The translations under genes and the position numbers were made by a program. A DNA stretch of 64,000 bases from Bacillus sp. MYb209 (GTDB lineage: Bacteria; Bacillota; Bacilli; Bacillales; Bacillaceae_G): positions 1 through 64,000 of the forward strand of contig NZ_PCNZ01000002.1 of the NCBI RefSeq assembly GCF_002975175.1. The letters are read 5' to 3'. Positions 47,426 to 56,026 of the stretch are shown here, one piece after another (the stretch's first letter is position 1; each line of letters starts with the position of its first letter). Below the pieces are notes generated by a model, which saw only the letters and a list, made by a program, of their open reading frames with translations, did no database searches and was not told the DNA's origin.

Positions 47426-48163
47426 ATGCGAGTAGATGGTAGAGGAAAAGCAGAGCTACGCCATATACATATTCATACAAATTATTTAAAACATCCAGAG
47501 GGATCAGTACTAATTGAAGTTGGGGATACAAAGGTAATTTGTTCAGCGACAATTGAAGAGCGTGTACCGCCGTTTATGCGCGGAGAAGGAAAAGGCTGGG
47601 TAACAGCAGAATACTCAATGATTCCACGTGCGACAGAGCAACGTACAATTCGAGAGTCAAGTAAAGGGAAAGTAACAGGGCGCACAATGGAAATCCAGCG
47701 TTTAATTGGACGAGCATTACGTGCGGTTGTTGATTTAGAAGCGCTTGGCGAAAGAACGGTTTGGATTGACTGTGATGTAATTCAAGCGGATGGCGGAACG
47801 AGAACAGCTTCTATTACAGGTGCTTATGTAGCGATGGTATTAGCTTTTGAAAAATTATTGCAAGCAGACAAAGTATCTAAAATTCCGGTGAAAGATTATT
47901 TAGCGGCAACGTCAGTAGGCATTGTTGAAGAACAAGGTGTCGTTTTAGATTTAAATTATGCTGAAGATTCTAAAGCAGACGTTGATATGAACGTTATTAT
48001 GACTGGAAAAGGTCAGTTTGTTGAAGTGCAAGGAACTGGAGAAGAAGCGACGTTTAGCAGAGCTGAATTAAATGAATTACTTGATGCTGCTGAACAAGGG
48101 ATTTTCCAACTTGTTGAAAAGCAAAAAGAAGCGTTAGGTGACATCGTATCTCATATAGAGTAG
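47426..48163 (+). CDS. rph: Ribonuclease PH
   Basis: 245 residues from ATG 47426 (GAGGGGG upstream; a longer frame from 47306 would run through the gerM terminator). RNase PH domain 1 and 2, with the phosphate-binding stretch [22 protein letters not shown] and the catalytic loop [11 protein letters not shown]. It trims tRNA 3' ends with phosphate. Length equals B. subtilis Rph (245). Followed by rdgB within 12 bases. Confidence 0.95.
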   Translation: MRVDGRGKAELRHIHIHTNYLKHPEGSVLIEVGDTKVICSATIEERVPPFMRGEGKGWVTAEYSMIPRATEQRTIRESSKGKVTGRTMEIQRLIGRALRAVVDLEALGERTVWIDCDVIQADGGTRTASITGAYVAMVLAFEKLLQADKVSKIPVKDYLAATSVGIVEEQGVVLDLNYAEDSKADVDMNVIMTGKGQFVEVQGTGEEATFSRAELNELLDAAEQGIFQLVEKQKEALGDIVSHIE

Positions 48164-48174
48164 AGGTGGAAAAT

Positions 48175-48783
48175 ATGAAGCAAGTTGTTGTAGCGACGAA
48201 AAATCTTGGGAAAGTACGTGAGTTTGCTGAGTTATTTGAGAGATTTGACTTAGAAGTGAAATCTTTACACGATTTTCCTCATATTGAAGAAGTCGAAGAA
48301 ACTGGTGAAACATTTGAAGAAAACGCAATTTTAAAAGCGGACAGTCTTAGTAGACAGTTGAATTCCATCGTAATTGCAGATGACTCTGGTCTTATTGTAG
48401 ATGCCTTAAACGGGAAACCAGGTGTATATTCAGCTCGTTTTGCTGGAGAGCCGAAAGATGATCAGGCGAATATAGATAAGGTGTTACAAGGGCTAACCGA
48501 CGTCGATTTAGAAAAACGTACAGCTCGTTTTTACTGTGCGCTAGCAGTTGCTTTCCCTGAAGCTGATAAAGAGCCGGTTATTGTAAACGGAACGTGCGAA
48601 GGAAAAATCTTAGAACAGCGCCGCGGGGAAAATGGTTTTGGATACGATCCGATTTTTTATGTAGAAGAATATAAAAAAGCGATGGCGGAGCTAAGCTCAG
48701 ATGAGAAAAATGCGATTAGTCACCGCGGGCGTGCTCTTCGTAAATTAGAAGAAAAAATCCCAGAATGGTTTTTAGAAGAATAA
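48175..48783 (+). CDS. rdgB: Non-canonical purine NTP pyrophosphatase RdgB/YsnA (XTP/dITP)
   Basis: 202 residues from ATG 48175 (GAGGTGG upstream). HAM1/RdgB fold with motifs [36 protein letters not shown] (catalytic Asp), [12 protein letters not shown] and the C-terminal ISHRGRAL. It hydrolyses XTP/dITP/ITP to monophosphates and so keeps them out of DNA and RNA. Part of the rph-rdgB-ysnB operon. Confidence 0.94.
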   Translation: MKQVVVATKNLGKVREFAELFERFDLEVKSLHDFPHIEEVEETGETFEENAILKADSLSRQLNSIVIADDSGLIVDALNGKPGVYSARFAGEPKDDQANIDKVLQGLTDVDLEKRTARFYCALAVAFPEADKEPVIVNGTCEGKILEQRRGENGFGYDPIFYVEEYKKAMAELSSDEKNAISHRGRALRKLEEKIPEWFLEE

Positions 48784-48796
48784 GGGAGAGAGATTG

Positions 48797-49300
48797 ATGA
48801 AAGCTTTAATCGTAAGCGATAGTCATAGCTCTGTGAAGGAATTACAGCAGTTAAAAGAGAATTACGAAGGGAAAGTAGATGTCATGATTCATTGTGGTGA
48901 TTCAGAGCTAACGCCTGCTTACGAAGAACTGCAAGGTTTCCATGTTGTAAAAGGGAATTGTGATTATGCTAACTTTCAAGATGAAATTGTAACTGATGTA
49001 GATGGAATTCGTTTCTTAGTTGTACACGGTCATCGTCATAATGTGAAAATGACGTTACAAACGTTAGCGTATCATGCAGAAGAAGTAGGAGCGCAAGTAG
49101 CATGCTTTGGACATTCTCATGTATTAGGGGCAGAATTAATTGATGGGATTTTATTTATTAATCCAGGAAGTATTTTGCTCCCACGCTCTCGTGTGGAAAG
49201 AACATTCGTTTTATTAGAAATGGATGAAAATCATATAGAAGTTCGTTTTGAAACATTAGACGGACAGCTGGTGGAACAAGCAATTTTTAAAAGAGGATAA
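48797..49300 (+). CDS. ysnB: Metallophosphoesterase YsnB (YfcE/MJ0936-type)
   Basis: 167 residues from ATG 48797 (AGGGAGAG upstream). Calcineurin-like phosphoesterase with metal ligands in VSDSHSS, IHCGDSE, VKGNCDY, VVHGHRHN and CFGHSHV. A small single-domain enzyme of the YfcE family; physiological substrate unknown. It follows rdgB by 13 bases and ends the operon. Confidence 0.92.
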   Translation: MKALIVSDSHSSVKELQQLKENYEGKVDVMIHCGDSELTPAYEELQGFHVVKGNCDYANFQDEIVTDVDGIRFLVVHGHRHNVKMTLQTLAYHAEEVGAQVACFGHSHVLGAELIDGILFINPGSILLPRSRVERTFVLLEMDENHIEVRFETLDGQLVEQAIFKRG

Positions 49301-49322
49301 GAAAAATTATCCTCTTTTAAAA
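49288..49322 (+). terminator. Terminator of the rph-rdgB-ysnB operon
   Basis: Stem AAAAGAGGATA/TATCCTCTTTT overlapping the stop codon. Confidence 0.87.
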
Positions 49323-49327
49323 AAGTG

Positions 49328-49356
49328 TTGACTTTATAAGTAGTTATGAATATAAT
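49328..49356 (+). promoter_or_regulatory. Sigma-A promoter of the tRNA-Gly/tRNA-Arg unit
   Basis: TTGACT (49328) and TATAAT (49351) with a 17-bp spacer, about 50 bases upstream of tRNA-Gly, the expected layout of a strong stable-RNA promoter. Confidence 0.78.
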
Positions 49357-49408
49357 AAATATTGTCGATAGGGCAACGGCGCTAACGAAGAAAAATAAAA
49401 TAACATAT

Positions 49409-49482
49409 GCGGGTGTAGTTTAGTGGTAAAACAAGAGCCTTCCAAGCTCTGGTCGAGAGTTCGATTCTCTTCACCCGCTCCA
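49409..49482 (+). tRNA. tRNA-Gly (anticodon UCC)
   Basis: Full cloverleaf: acceptor GCGGGTG/CACCCGC, D-arm, anticodon loop with TCC between GAGCC and its partner GGCTC-type stem, T-arm GAGAG-TTCGATT-CTCTT, and encoded CCA at 49480-49482. It ends one base before the tRNA-Arg gene. Confidence 0.95.
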
Positions 49483-49483
49483 T

Positions 49484-49845
49484 GTCCCAGTAGCTCAGCA
49501 GGATAGAGCAACGGCCTTCAAGAAAATAGGAGCCTTTATAGGGAAACAAGAACCTATAAAGTGGACGACACTATATCGGTGAAGCCTTAACAGTTCGGCT
49601 GATGGTAATACCGAGGAAACTTACGATCTTCTAAAGGAGATTAAGGAGTTTTGAATGATTAAGTTAATCTTAATGGTAAAGACTCTGAAGTATGATGCAA
49701 ATCATCGTGAGGTTCCGTAGAGACTACACGTGTCGCACCTGAAATGGTGAAGATATAGTCCAGACTACAAACAGTAATTGCTGGTAGCGAAAGCTATGGT
49801 GGTAAGCTAAGCCGTCGGTCGGGAGTTCGAATCTCTCCTGGGACG
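49484..49845 (+). tRNA. tRNA-Arg (anticodon UCU) interrupted by a group I intron
   Basis: The 5' exon (49484-49518) and 3' exon (49807-49845) join to a 74-nt cloverleaf: acceptor GTCCCAG/CTGGGAC, D-arm GCTC/GAGC, anticodon stem ACGGC/GCCGT with loop CTTCTAA (anticodon TCT), T-arm GGGAG-TTCGAAT-CTCTC. The intron lies between anticodon positions 34 and 35, after a T, as self-splicing group I introns require. CCA is not encoded (GCTA follows). Without splicing the tRNA cannot form, so the intron must be active unless another tRNA-Arg(UCU) gene exists. Confidence 0.93.
49519..49806 (+). ncRNA. Group I self-splicing intron in tRNA-Arg
   Basis: 288 nt, no reading frame inside. P1: exon end GGCCTT pairs with GGAGCC (about 49539-49544), with a U-G pair at the splice site and one mismatch. 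P2: TTTATAGG/CCTATAAA. P3: CGACAC (49566-49571) with GTGTCG (49730-49735). P4: CGGT/ACCG; P5: AGCC/GGCT. P7: GACTA in the R segment (GTAGAGACTACACG) with TAGTC in the classical S segment AAGATATAGTCC (49750-49761). P8: CACC/GGTG. P9-region hairpin AGC-GAAA-GCT. The intron ends in G (49806), the terminal guanosine of group I introns. Subgroup not assigned. Confidence 0.93.
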
Positions 49846-49850
49846 CTAAG

Positions 49851-49886
49851 AAAACCTTGTTATCTTTTGATAACAAGGTTTTTTGT
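49851..49886. terminator. Terminator after tRNA-Arg
   Basis: Stem AAAACCTTGTTATC/GATAACAAGGTTTT with T-run; also convergent with the YvbH-like gene. Confidence 0.9.
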
Positions 49887-49896
49887 TTGTTTTAAA

Positions 49897-50511
49897 TTAG
49901 TTATTAATAAATTTTTCAAAGACAAAACCATAATCTTTTACGTTATATTGCTTTTTCGTATCAACGAGCCAGTTGAAGGCGATCTCATTCATCTCTTTAA
50001 ATTGCTCTGCCAGATTCACTTGTGCATTTGTAATGCGGCTAAAAGTGTTAGAAGCCATATCTAAACTTTTATGTGCATACTGCAATGTAATATCGTTGTC
50101 GTATGAAATTTCTTCGATTTTAAGAAGAGCCTTATATAAATCTTTTAATTCTTCAATATGTTTTTTATGAACATCAATTGAGTAATGCTCATCTCCCATA
50201 TGAAACTTAATTTCTACATCTAAATCAATCGTGCCTGCAGTTTCGAGTGCTACGTTTTTAATTTGATATTTACTATAGCTATAGCGGCGCAATGTACGCT
50301 TTTTGCTTGTGGCGCTTGTACCATCTAGATGAATTAATCCTTTGTTTGTGAAACAATATTCATCCGATTTTGATTTAATAAGAAAATATATTTTCTCCCC
50401 ATCTTCATGCATGACGTAATCATCAGCATCGACCTTATCGTAATCTTTCGGTGTGATAACGGAACCTACATCGCTTAGTCCTAAAACGTCAGCTGCCATT
50501 TTTTTAAACAT
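49897..50511 (-). CDS. PH-domain protein (YvbH-like)
   Basis: 204 residues, a bacterial PH domain (about 30-115; KIYFLIKSKSDEYCFTNKG) followed by a helical YvbH-type extension (about 120-200). The same length and layout as B. subtilis YvbH. Function unknown; bacterial PH domains of this type are cytoplasmic. ATG 50511 behind CAAGGAGG. It lies between the intron-containing tRNA-Arg and the endonuclease gene, in the opposite direction. Confidence 0.85.
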   Translation of the reverse strand: MFKKMAADVLGLSDVGSVITPKDYDKVDADDYVMHEDGEKIYFLIKSKSDEYCFTNKGLIHLDGTSATSKKRTLRRYSYSKYQIKNVALETAGTIDLDVEIKFHMGDEHYSIDVHKKHIEELKDLYKALLKIEEISYDNDITLQYAHKSLDMASNTFSRITNAQVNLAEQFKEMNEIAFNWLVDTKKQYNVKDYGFVFEKFINN

Positions 50512-50667
50512 GTGTAATCCTCCTTGTAAAATAAATTCTTAATTGTACAAAAATATAGTATCATGATTTTAATAAATTGTTTTCTTGTAATCCGAAAATA
50601 TTTGAAGGTAAGTTAAGAAAAGTAACGAATATTATTTTGAAAATATGTAAAAAGGTGTTGAGTAAAA

Positions 50668-51081
50668 GTGCACCATCATACAAAAACAAAAGGAGATTTA
50701 GCGGTTTTAAAGGCTCAAGTTGACTTGTATGAAAAAGGATATATGATTTTAACACCACAAACAGAGCATTCTTCATTTGATCTTGTAGTGTACAAAGATG
50801 GATTGTTTAAGAGGGTGCAAGTTAAATATAGAGAATTGAATTCACGGGGGATACTTGAAGTTAGATTCCGCTCTAGTTATTCTACGGCAAATGGGGTGAC
50901 CACAAAAGAAGTGAACAAAGAAGAAATAGATGTGTATTGCGTATATTGTCCACAAACTAATTCATGTTATTATTTCGATCCTAAAGTATTTAATAAATCC
51001 ATTAGTTTGAGAGTGGATTCTCCAAAAAATCATCAAGAGAAAAAAGTTAATTTTGCAAATGATTATAGAGAAATTCCGTGA
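50668..51081 (+). CDS. Group I intron-associated PD-(D/E)XK endonuclease (I-Ssp6803I-like)
   Basis: 137 residues from a GTG at 50668 with AAAGGTG 10 bases upstream. A PD-(D/E)XK nuclease fold: KTKGDLAVLKAQ in the first helix (Asp10), Asp38 in SSFDLVVYKDG, and Gln51-x-Lys53 in KRVQVKYRE. The Asp/Gln-x-Lys catalytic pattern is that of I-Ssp6803I, the homing enzyme from the Synechocystis tRNA-fMet group I intron, which is about 150 residues. Here the gene stands free, 0.86 kb from the intron in tRNA-Arg, on the same strand. It probably cuts intronless tRNA-Arg genes, but this is inference. Confidence 0.85.
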   Translation: MHHHTKTKGDLAVLKAQVDLYEKGYMILTPQTEHSSFDLVVYKDGLFKRVQVKYRELNSRGILEVRFRSSYSTANGVTTKEVNKEEIDVYCVYCPQTNSCYYFDPKVFNKSISLRVDSPKNHQEKKVNFANDYREIP

Positions 51082-51082
51082 A

Positions 51083-51112
51083 TTCGCCTCTAGTTACATG
51101 AGGTGTTTTTTA
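51083..51112 (+). terminator. Terminator after the endonuclease gene
   Basis: Stem CGCCTC/GAGGTG around TAGTTACAT, followed by six Ts. Confidence 0.8.
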
Positions 51113-51125
51113 TGTTTTTTGAAAT

Positions 51126-51189
51126 CTTACAATTCTGTAAGGTAAGTGTAAGGAAGTTCGATGGTAACAAATTACTAATCCTCTATAAT
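51126..51189 (+). promoter_or_regulatory. Regulated promoter of the 34-residue peptide gene
   Basis: GTAAGG at 51137 and GTAAGGA at 51148 are 11 bp apart, and the first is also part of TTACA-N4-TGTAA (51127-51140), a pattern known from BceR-type regulator sites. TATAAT lies at 51184, 36 bases after the second repeat start, against 37 in the ABC-operon promoter at 4123-4176. The shared design suggests one regulator for both. Confidence 0.5.
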
Positions 51190-51220
51190 GAAGATAACAA
51201 CGATAAATGAGGAGGAAGAG

Positions 51221-51325
51221 ATGATGAAAGGATTAATCGTAACGGGCTTAACCGTAGCTTTTGGATTTGTAGCGTATGAGAAATTAACGTATGTAGTTGA
51301 TGTTGTGAAACATTTAATAGCTTAG
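51221..51325 (+). CDS. 34-residue hydrophobic peptide
   Basis: ATG 51221 (or 51224) follows a strong GAGGAGGA ribosome site. The product begins MMKGLIVTGLTVAFGFVAYE and continues with an amphipathic helix ending KHLIA. It is a probable single-pass membrane or membrane-associated peptide. No family is recognised. The promoter with TATAAT, the repeats shared with the ABC operon and the ribosome site support expression. Confidence 0.65.
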   Translation: MMKGLIVTGLTVAFGFVAYEKLTYVVDVVKHLIA

Positions 51326-51364
51326 AAAAAACTGCCATGAGAGGGAAAGGGAATGAGTGAATGA

Positions 51365-51613
51365 ATGGAATGGTTATTTGGAATTATAGGTACTTGTAGT
51401 GTAGTTTTATTGTTCTTTGTCCCGAGTGGTATACTTAGTTCGACAACAAGTTTGTTCTTTTTAAGTTTGTTTGCTTGTACGATGCTTATTATTATGTTTT
51501 TAATGAAGCGAAGTAAACCGATCTTCTATTTTAGCATGATTGTTATGGCAATTATTGTTCTCCAAATTATTACCCTTGTTATATACCCCACGATTATAAA
51601 AGCTTTCCATTAA
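51365..51613 (+). CDS. 82-residue membrane protein
   Basis: Three predicted membrane helices (about 3-20, 27-46 and 54-76), with a basic loop MKRSKP. The ribosome site is an AGAGGGAAAGGGA stretch somewhat far from the ATG. It lies 39 bases after the 34-residue peptide with no terminator between, so both are probably in one transcript. No family recognised. Confidence 0.65.
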   Translation: MEWLFGIIGTCSVVLLFFVPSGILSSTTSLFFLSLFACTMLIIMFLMKRSKPIFYFSMIVMAIIVLQIITLVIYPTIIKAFH

Positions 51614-51618
51614 TGATA

Positions 51619-51652
51619 AATCCTCTGCGTCTGTTGCTGAGGGTTTTTGTTT
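51619..51652 (+). terminator. Terminator after the small membrane protein
   Basis: Short stem TCCTC/GAGGG-type around a 13-nt loop, then GTTTTTGTTT. Weak but well placed. Confidence 0.5.
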
Positions 51653-51810
51653 GTGAAAAATGAATTTTATTTAAAAGTTTGTTGCTTTTTCGTTATAAAA
51701 ATAGAATATTCCTATATTTCAAATAAATGATTTTGGAGTGTTGTGTTCTCATTACGCATTTGATATATTTACTTTGAAGATCATTAAAATCTAGAAAAAG
51801 AGGCGGACGT

Positions 51811-52809
51811 ATGGATAAAAAAGAAAATACGGTCGTATTGTTTCCGCAACTATCAGAACGCTATATTGATAAAGGTTTTTTAGCGTTGAAAGAGCGGGAA
51901 TTCGAAGATGCATTGCGCTGCTTTGAAGTATTACGTCAGTATAATGCAGAAACGGAACAAACAGAATTAGCTTCAGTTATTTGTTTGCTAGAATTAAAAC
52001 GTATGGAAGAAGCGAAAGAAAAATGTGAGCAGTTGCTTGAAACGGGAGCTGTATTATTTGGTGATATTCTTGAAACGTATGTAACTATTTTAGTTCAAAC
52101 AAATGATTATGAAGGTGTCATCGAAACTGTTGAGGAAGTTTTGCAAACGAAAGATATAATTCCTGAGCAAAAGGAAAAATTGGCTCAGCTTGCTTTGTTT
52201 GCGCAAGGGATGCTGAATGAAGAAGATATACCGCTAGTGGATTCGAATTTTGAATTAGAAAAATTTACCGATGGGCTTTTTGGAGAAAACTTTGGTCAAA
52301 AGCTAAGAGTGATCCAGAAACTTTCGTTAAAAGACCTGGATCTCGCACTTCCTACTTTAAAGAAATTTTTAATAGACGAAGAGCAGCACCCTTATTTAAA
52401 AACTTCTATTTTGTATAAAATGGTAGAAAATCAAATAGAAGAAGAGATAGAGGTAGAGAAGTTTGGAAATACGATAAAGGTGATTCCAGCATTTACGGGT
52501 CATAATGAGGAGCAATCCGATAAAATTATACATAAATTCTCAAACCGATTAGAGCAAAATTATCCAGATATATTTGATGCGATGGTTACATACTGGAAAG
52601 AATTACAAATTAGCATTTTCCCATTCCCTCTATTAATGGACAAAGTAGAAATTTGGGCTGCCGTCTTAGAGAGAATTGGAAGAAAGCGTTTCGGATTGGC
52701 TATTGATGAAGAAGAACTTATGACAGCATACAATATTGAGTTTGAGGAATTTCATATTGCCTATCAATGGTTACTGCGAATTGAAAGAGAAGGGTATTTG
52801 CCCGTATAA
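51811..52809 (+). CDS. ysoA: TPR-repeat protein YsoA
   Basis: 332 residues. Helical TPR-like repeats in the first half (FLALKEREFEDALRCFEVLR, RMEEAKEKCEQLLETG, NDYEGVIETVEEVLQ) and a less repetitive second half. Same position upstream of tig as B. subtilis ysoA. Probably a cytoplasmic scaffold protein; no function known. AGAGGCGG ribosome site. Confidence 0.85.
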   Translation: MDKKENTVVLFPQLSERYIDKGFLALKEREFEDALRCFEVLRQYNAETEQTELASVICLLELKRMEEAKEKCEQLLETGAVLFGDILETYVTILVQTNDYEGVIETVEEVLQTKDIIPEQKEKLAQLALFAQGMLNEEDIPLVDSNFELEKFTDGLFGENFGQKLRVIQKLSLKDLDLALPTLKKFLIDEEQHPYLKTSILYKMVENQIEEEIEVEKFGNTIKVIPAFTGHNEEQSDKIIHKFSNRLEQNYPDIFDAMVTYWKELQISIFPFPLLMDKVEIWAAVLERIGRKRFGLAIDEEELMTAYNIEFEEFHIAYQWLLRIEREGYLPV

Positions 52810-53119
52810 TTATGAAAAAGAATCGTTCAGTTATTGAAACGAGCACATTCTATGTTATAATGTAAGGGTTGCAAAAGGCAGAAATCTGCCTGTTTGTAAG
52901 AGAAGAGGAGTATAATTCTCTTACTTAATATGTTTCATATTAGTCTCGAACAAAATATACCGTAGTTGTCTTTTAGACAATTAGTAGATTGGAACATTGT
53001 ATCTGAAAGCTTTTTGCTAGAGGGTTATTTGTACATTTGTTATTTCAAGAAAGAGATAATAAAAATCTTAATCTATAGAGGTATGTGCATACATTATTAT
53101 AGTTGGAGGGAAAGAATAA
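52810..53119 (+). other. Leader region of tig
   Basis: This 310-base gap holds two small hairpins: AGGCAGA/TCTGCCT (52877-52892, followed by GTTT) and TAAGAGAA/TTCTCTTA (52898-52924). A frame of 61 codons inside it lacks a ribosome site and is not called. The function of the hairpins is unclear; either could end the ysoA transcript. Confidence 0.45.
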
Positions 53120-54397
53120 ATGTCTACAAAATGGGAAAAATTAGAAGGTAACGTTGGCGTTTTAACAATCGAAGTTGATGCTAAAGAAGTAAATAACTCT
53201 ATCGACGCTGCATTCAAAAAAGTAGTAAAAACAATTAATGTACCAGGTTTCCGTAAAGGAAAAATGCCTCGTCCATTATTCGAACAACGCTTTGGTATTG
53301 AATCTTTATACCAAGATGCTTTAGATATCATCTTACCAAAAGCATACGGTGAAGCAATCGATGAAGCTGGTATCTTCCCAGTTGCTCATCCTGAGATTGA
53401 CATCGAGAAATTCGAAAAAGGCCAAAACTTAATTTTCACTGCAAAAGTTACTGTAAAACCTGAAGTTAAATTAGGTGATTACAAAGGTTTAGCAGTAGAA
53501 AAAGTTGAAACAACTGTAACTGACGAGGATGTAGAGAACGAAGTAAAAGCTTTACAAGAGCGTCAAGCTGAACTAGTTGTTAAAGAAGAAGGAACTGTTG
53601 CAGATGGTGATACAGCTGTAATCGACTTCGAAGGTTTCGTTGATGGCGAAGCATTTGAAGGCGGAAAAGGCGAAAACTATTCTCTTGCAATCGGTTCTGG
53701 TACTTTCATCCCAGGTTTCGAAGAGCAAGTAATTGGTCTTAAATCTGGTGATTCTAAAGAAGTTGAAGTATCATTCCCAGAAGAGTACCATGCTGCTGAA
53801 TTAGCTGGTAAACCAGCAACATTCAAAGTAACAATTCACGAAATCAAAACAAAAGAACTTCCTGAGTTAAACGACGAGTTCGCTAAAGATGCTGACGAAG
53901 AAGTTGCAACTCTTGATGAATTAAAAACAAAACTTCGTACAAACTTAGAAGAAGGCAAAAAGCACGAAGCTGAGCACAAAGTACGTGACGAAGTAGTAGA
54001 ATTAGCTGCTGCTAACGCTGAAATCGACATTCCAGAAGCTATGATCGACACTGAGTTAGATCGTATGGTTCGTGAATTCGAGCAACGTTTAAGCCAACAA
54101 GGTATGAACCTTGAGCTTTACTACCAATTCACAGGTACTGACGCTGACAAATTAAAAGAGCAAATGAAAGAGGATGCACAAAAACGTGTAAGAATCAATC
54201 TTGTTCTTGAAGCTATCATTGAAGCTGAAAACATCGAAGTTACTGAAGAAGAAGTAACTGAAGAAGTTGAAAAAATGGCTGAAATGTACGGTATGCCAGT
54301 AGACGCTATCAAGCAAGCTCTTGGAAGCGTAGACGCTTTATCTGAAGATCTTAAAGTGCGTAAAGCTGTAGACTTCTTAGTAGAAAACGCTGCATAA
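53120..54397 (+). CDS. tig: Trigger factor
   Basis: 425 residues. N-terminal ribosome-binding domain with the signature [14 protein letters not shown] (about residues 41-55), FKBP-type PPIase domain (about 160-245; [16 protein letters not shown]), and a C-terminal helical chaperone domain. It receives nascent chains at the ribosome exit. Codon use is strongly biased, as in highly expressed genes. TTGGAGGGA ribosome site. Neighbour of clpX, as in B. subtilis. Confidence 0.97.
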   Translation: MSTKWEKLEGNVGVLTIEVDAKEVNNSIDAAFKKVVKTINVPGFRKGKMPRPLFEQRFGIESLYQDALDIILPKAYGEAIDEAGIFPVAHPEIDIEKFEKGQNLIFTAKVTVKPEVKLGDYKGLAVEKVETTVTDEDVENEVKALQERQAELVVKEEGTVADGDTAVIDFEGFVDGEAFEGGKGENYSLAIGSGTFIPGFEEQVIGLKSGDSKEVEVSFPEEYHAAELAGKPATFKVTIHEIKTKELPELNDEFAKDADEEVATLDELKTKLRTNLEEGKKHEAEHKVRDEVVELAAANAEIDIPEAMIDTELDRMVREFEQRLSQQGMNLELYYQFTGTDADKLKEQMKEDAQKRVRINLVLEAIIEAENIEVTEEEVTEEVEKMAEMYGMPVDAIKQALGSVDALSEDLKVRKAVDFLVENAA

Positions 54398-54403
54398 TAA
54401 AAT

Positions 54404-54436
54404 AACAAGGCGCGATTTTAATCGTGCCTTGTTTTA
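54404..54436 (+). terminator. Terminator of tig
   Basis: Stem AACAAGGCGCGATT/AATCGTGCCTTGTT (one wobble), followed by TTAT. The rest of the 54398-54660 gap is AT-rich. Confidence 0.85.
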
Positions 54437-54660
54437 TAAATATAGAAATATATTTATAAAACTTTTCGATGAAGAAGGAAAAGTTCCTTTGTAAGTCGAA
54501 TATACATATTTCAAAAGTTTTAAAATTTTTTATTTGTACATAACTAGTCATATTATTTGTATTTCTCGCCACGTAGTGACATAATATGTATTTACATACG
54601 ATACATTTATCGTGTACATACGAAGGCAAGAGATTAGCACTTTGTAAGGGGTGTGAAAAT

Positions 54661-55920
54661 ATGTTTAAATTTAATGATGAAAAAGGTCAATTAAAATGTT
54701 CTTTCTGTGGTAAAACACAAACGCAAGTTCGAAAGCTAGTTGCAGGTCCAGGTGTTTACATTTGTGACGAGTGTATCGAGCTTTGTACTGAAATTGTACA
54801 AGAGGAGCTTGCGAAGGACGAAGAAGTAGAATTCAAAGATGTACCGAAACCGGTAGAAATTCGTGAAATCTTAGATGAGTATGTCATCGGACAAGATAAC
54901 GCGAAAAAAGCACTAGCGGTAGCGGTATATAACCATTACAAACGCATTAATTCTAACAGCAAAATTGATGATGTAGAATTGGCGAAGAGTAATATTTCAC
55001 TTATTGGGCCAACTGGTAGTGGTAAAACATTATTGGCACAAACATTAGCGCGTATTTTAAATGTTCCATTTGCGATCGCGGACGCAACATCTTTAACAGA
55101 AGCTGGATATGTAGGGGAAGATGTAGAAAACATCTTACTAAAATTAATCCAAGCAGCTGATTATGATGTAGAGAAAGCGGAAAAAGGAATCATTTATATT
55201 GATGAGATTGATAAAGTGGCACGTAAGTCCGAAAATCCATCAATTACACGTGATGTATCTGGTGAAGGCGTACAGCAGGCACTTCTGAAAATTTTAGAAG
55301 GTACTGTAGCAAGCGTTCCACCTCAAGGTGGTCGTAAGCACCCGCATCAAGAGTTTATTCAAATTGATACAACGAACATCCTATTCATTTGTGGTGGAGC
55401 GTTTGATGGCATCGAGCCTATTATTAAACGTCGCCTTGGTGAGAAAGTAATTGGATTTGGTGCTGAGAAGAAAAATGCTGATGTAAATGAGAAGCATGTT
55501 TTATCTCACGTTTTACCAGAGGATCTTTTAAGATTCGGTTTAATTCCGGAGTTTATCGGTCGTCTTCCAGTTATTGCGAACCTAGAGCCGCTTGATGAAG
55601 ATGCTCTTGTAGATATTTTAACTAAACCGAAAAATGCACTTGTTAAGCAATTCCAAAAACTATTGGAGCTTGACGATGTTGAGTTAGAGTTTGAAGAAGG
55701 TGCACTAGTTGAGATTGCGAAAAAAGCAATTGAACGTAAAACAGGTGCTCGTGGACTTCGTTCTATTATTGAAGGCTTGATGCTTGATGTAATGTTCGAA
55801 CTTCCATCTCGCAAAGATATCGAGAAGTGTATTCTTACGAAAGAAACAGTAGCTGATAATGAACCGCCGAAATTGGTGTTACAAGACGGTACTGTACTTG
55901 ATACAAAAACATCTGCATAA
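54661..55920 (+). CDS. clpX: ATP-dependent Clp protease ATPase subunit ClpX
   Basis: 419 residues from ATG 54661 (AAGGGGTG upstream; an earlier frame start at 54586 has no support). Zinc-binding domain with four Cys ([16 protein letters not shown]), AAA+ core with Walker A GPTGSGKT (about 117), Walker [10 protein letters not shown], the IGF-type loop (KVIGFG) that docks ClpP, and sensor 2 (GARGLR). It unfolds substrates for ClpP. Length equals B. subtilis ClpX (420). Confidence 0.97.
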   Translation: MFKFNDEKGQLKCSFCGKTQTQVRKLVAGPGVYICDECIELCTEIVQEELAKDEEVEFKDVPKPVEIREILDEYVIGQDNAKKALAVAVYNHYKRINSNSKIDDVELAKSNISLIGPTGSGKTLLAQTLARILNVPFAIADATSLTEAGYVGEDVENILLKLIQAADYDVEKAEKGIIYIDEIDKVARKSENPSITRDVSGEGVQQALLKILEGTVASVPPQGGRKHPHQEFIQIDTTNILFICGGAFDGIEPIIKRRLGEKVIGFGAEKKNADVNEKHVLSHVLPEDLLRFGLIPEFIGRLPVIANLEPLDEDALVDILTKPKNALVKQFQKLLELDDVELEFEEGALVEIAKKAIERKTGARGLRSIIEGLMLDVMFELPSRKDIEKCILTKETVADNEPPKLVLQDGTVLDTKTSA

Positions 55921-55928
55921 TGCGAAGA

Positions 55929-55960
55929 AGAAACAGCAATTTTTATAATTGCTGTTTTTC
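55929..55960 (+). terminator. Terminator of clpX
   Basis: Stem AAACAGCAAT/ATTGCTGTTT followed by TTC TTT. Confidence 0.87.
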
Positions 55961-56026
55961 TTTATGTTTAGCACTATTCCTCCCAGGAAATACTAAAAGG
56001 TAAAACATAGCGGGAGGAAATGAATT

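Noticed and set aside
49484-49845. Broken tRNA-Arg as a pseudogene caused by random insertion
   Set aside because: The insert has complete group I core pairings, starts after U, ends with G and restores a perfect anticodon loop when removed.
52966-53151. 61-codon frame in the tig leader
   Set aside because: No ribosome site, overlaps the tig start and has no family-like sequence.
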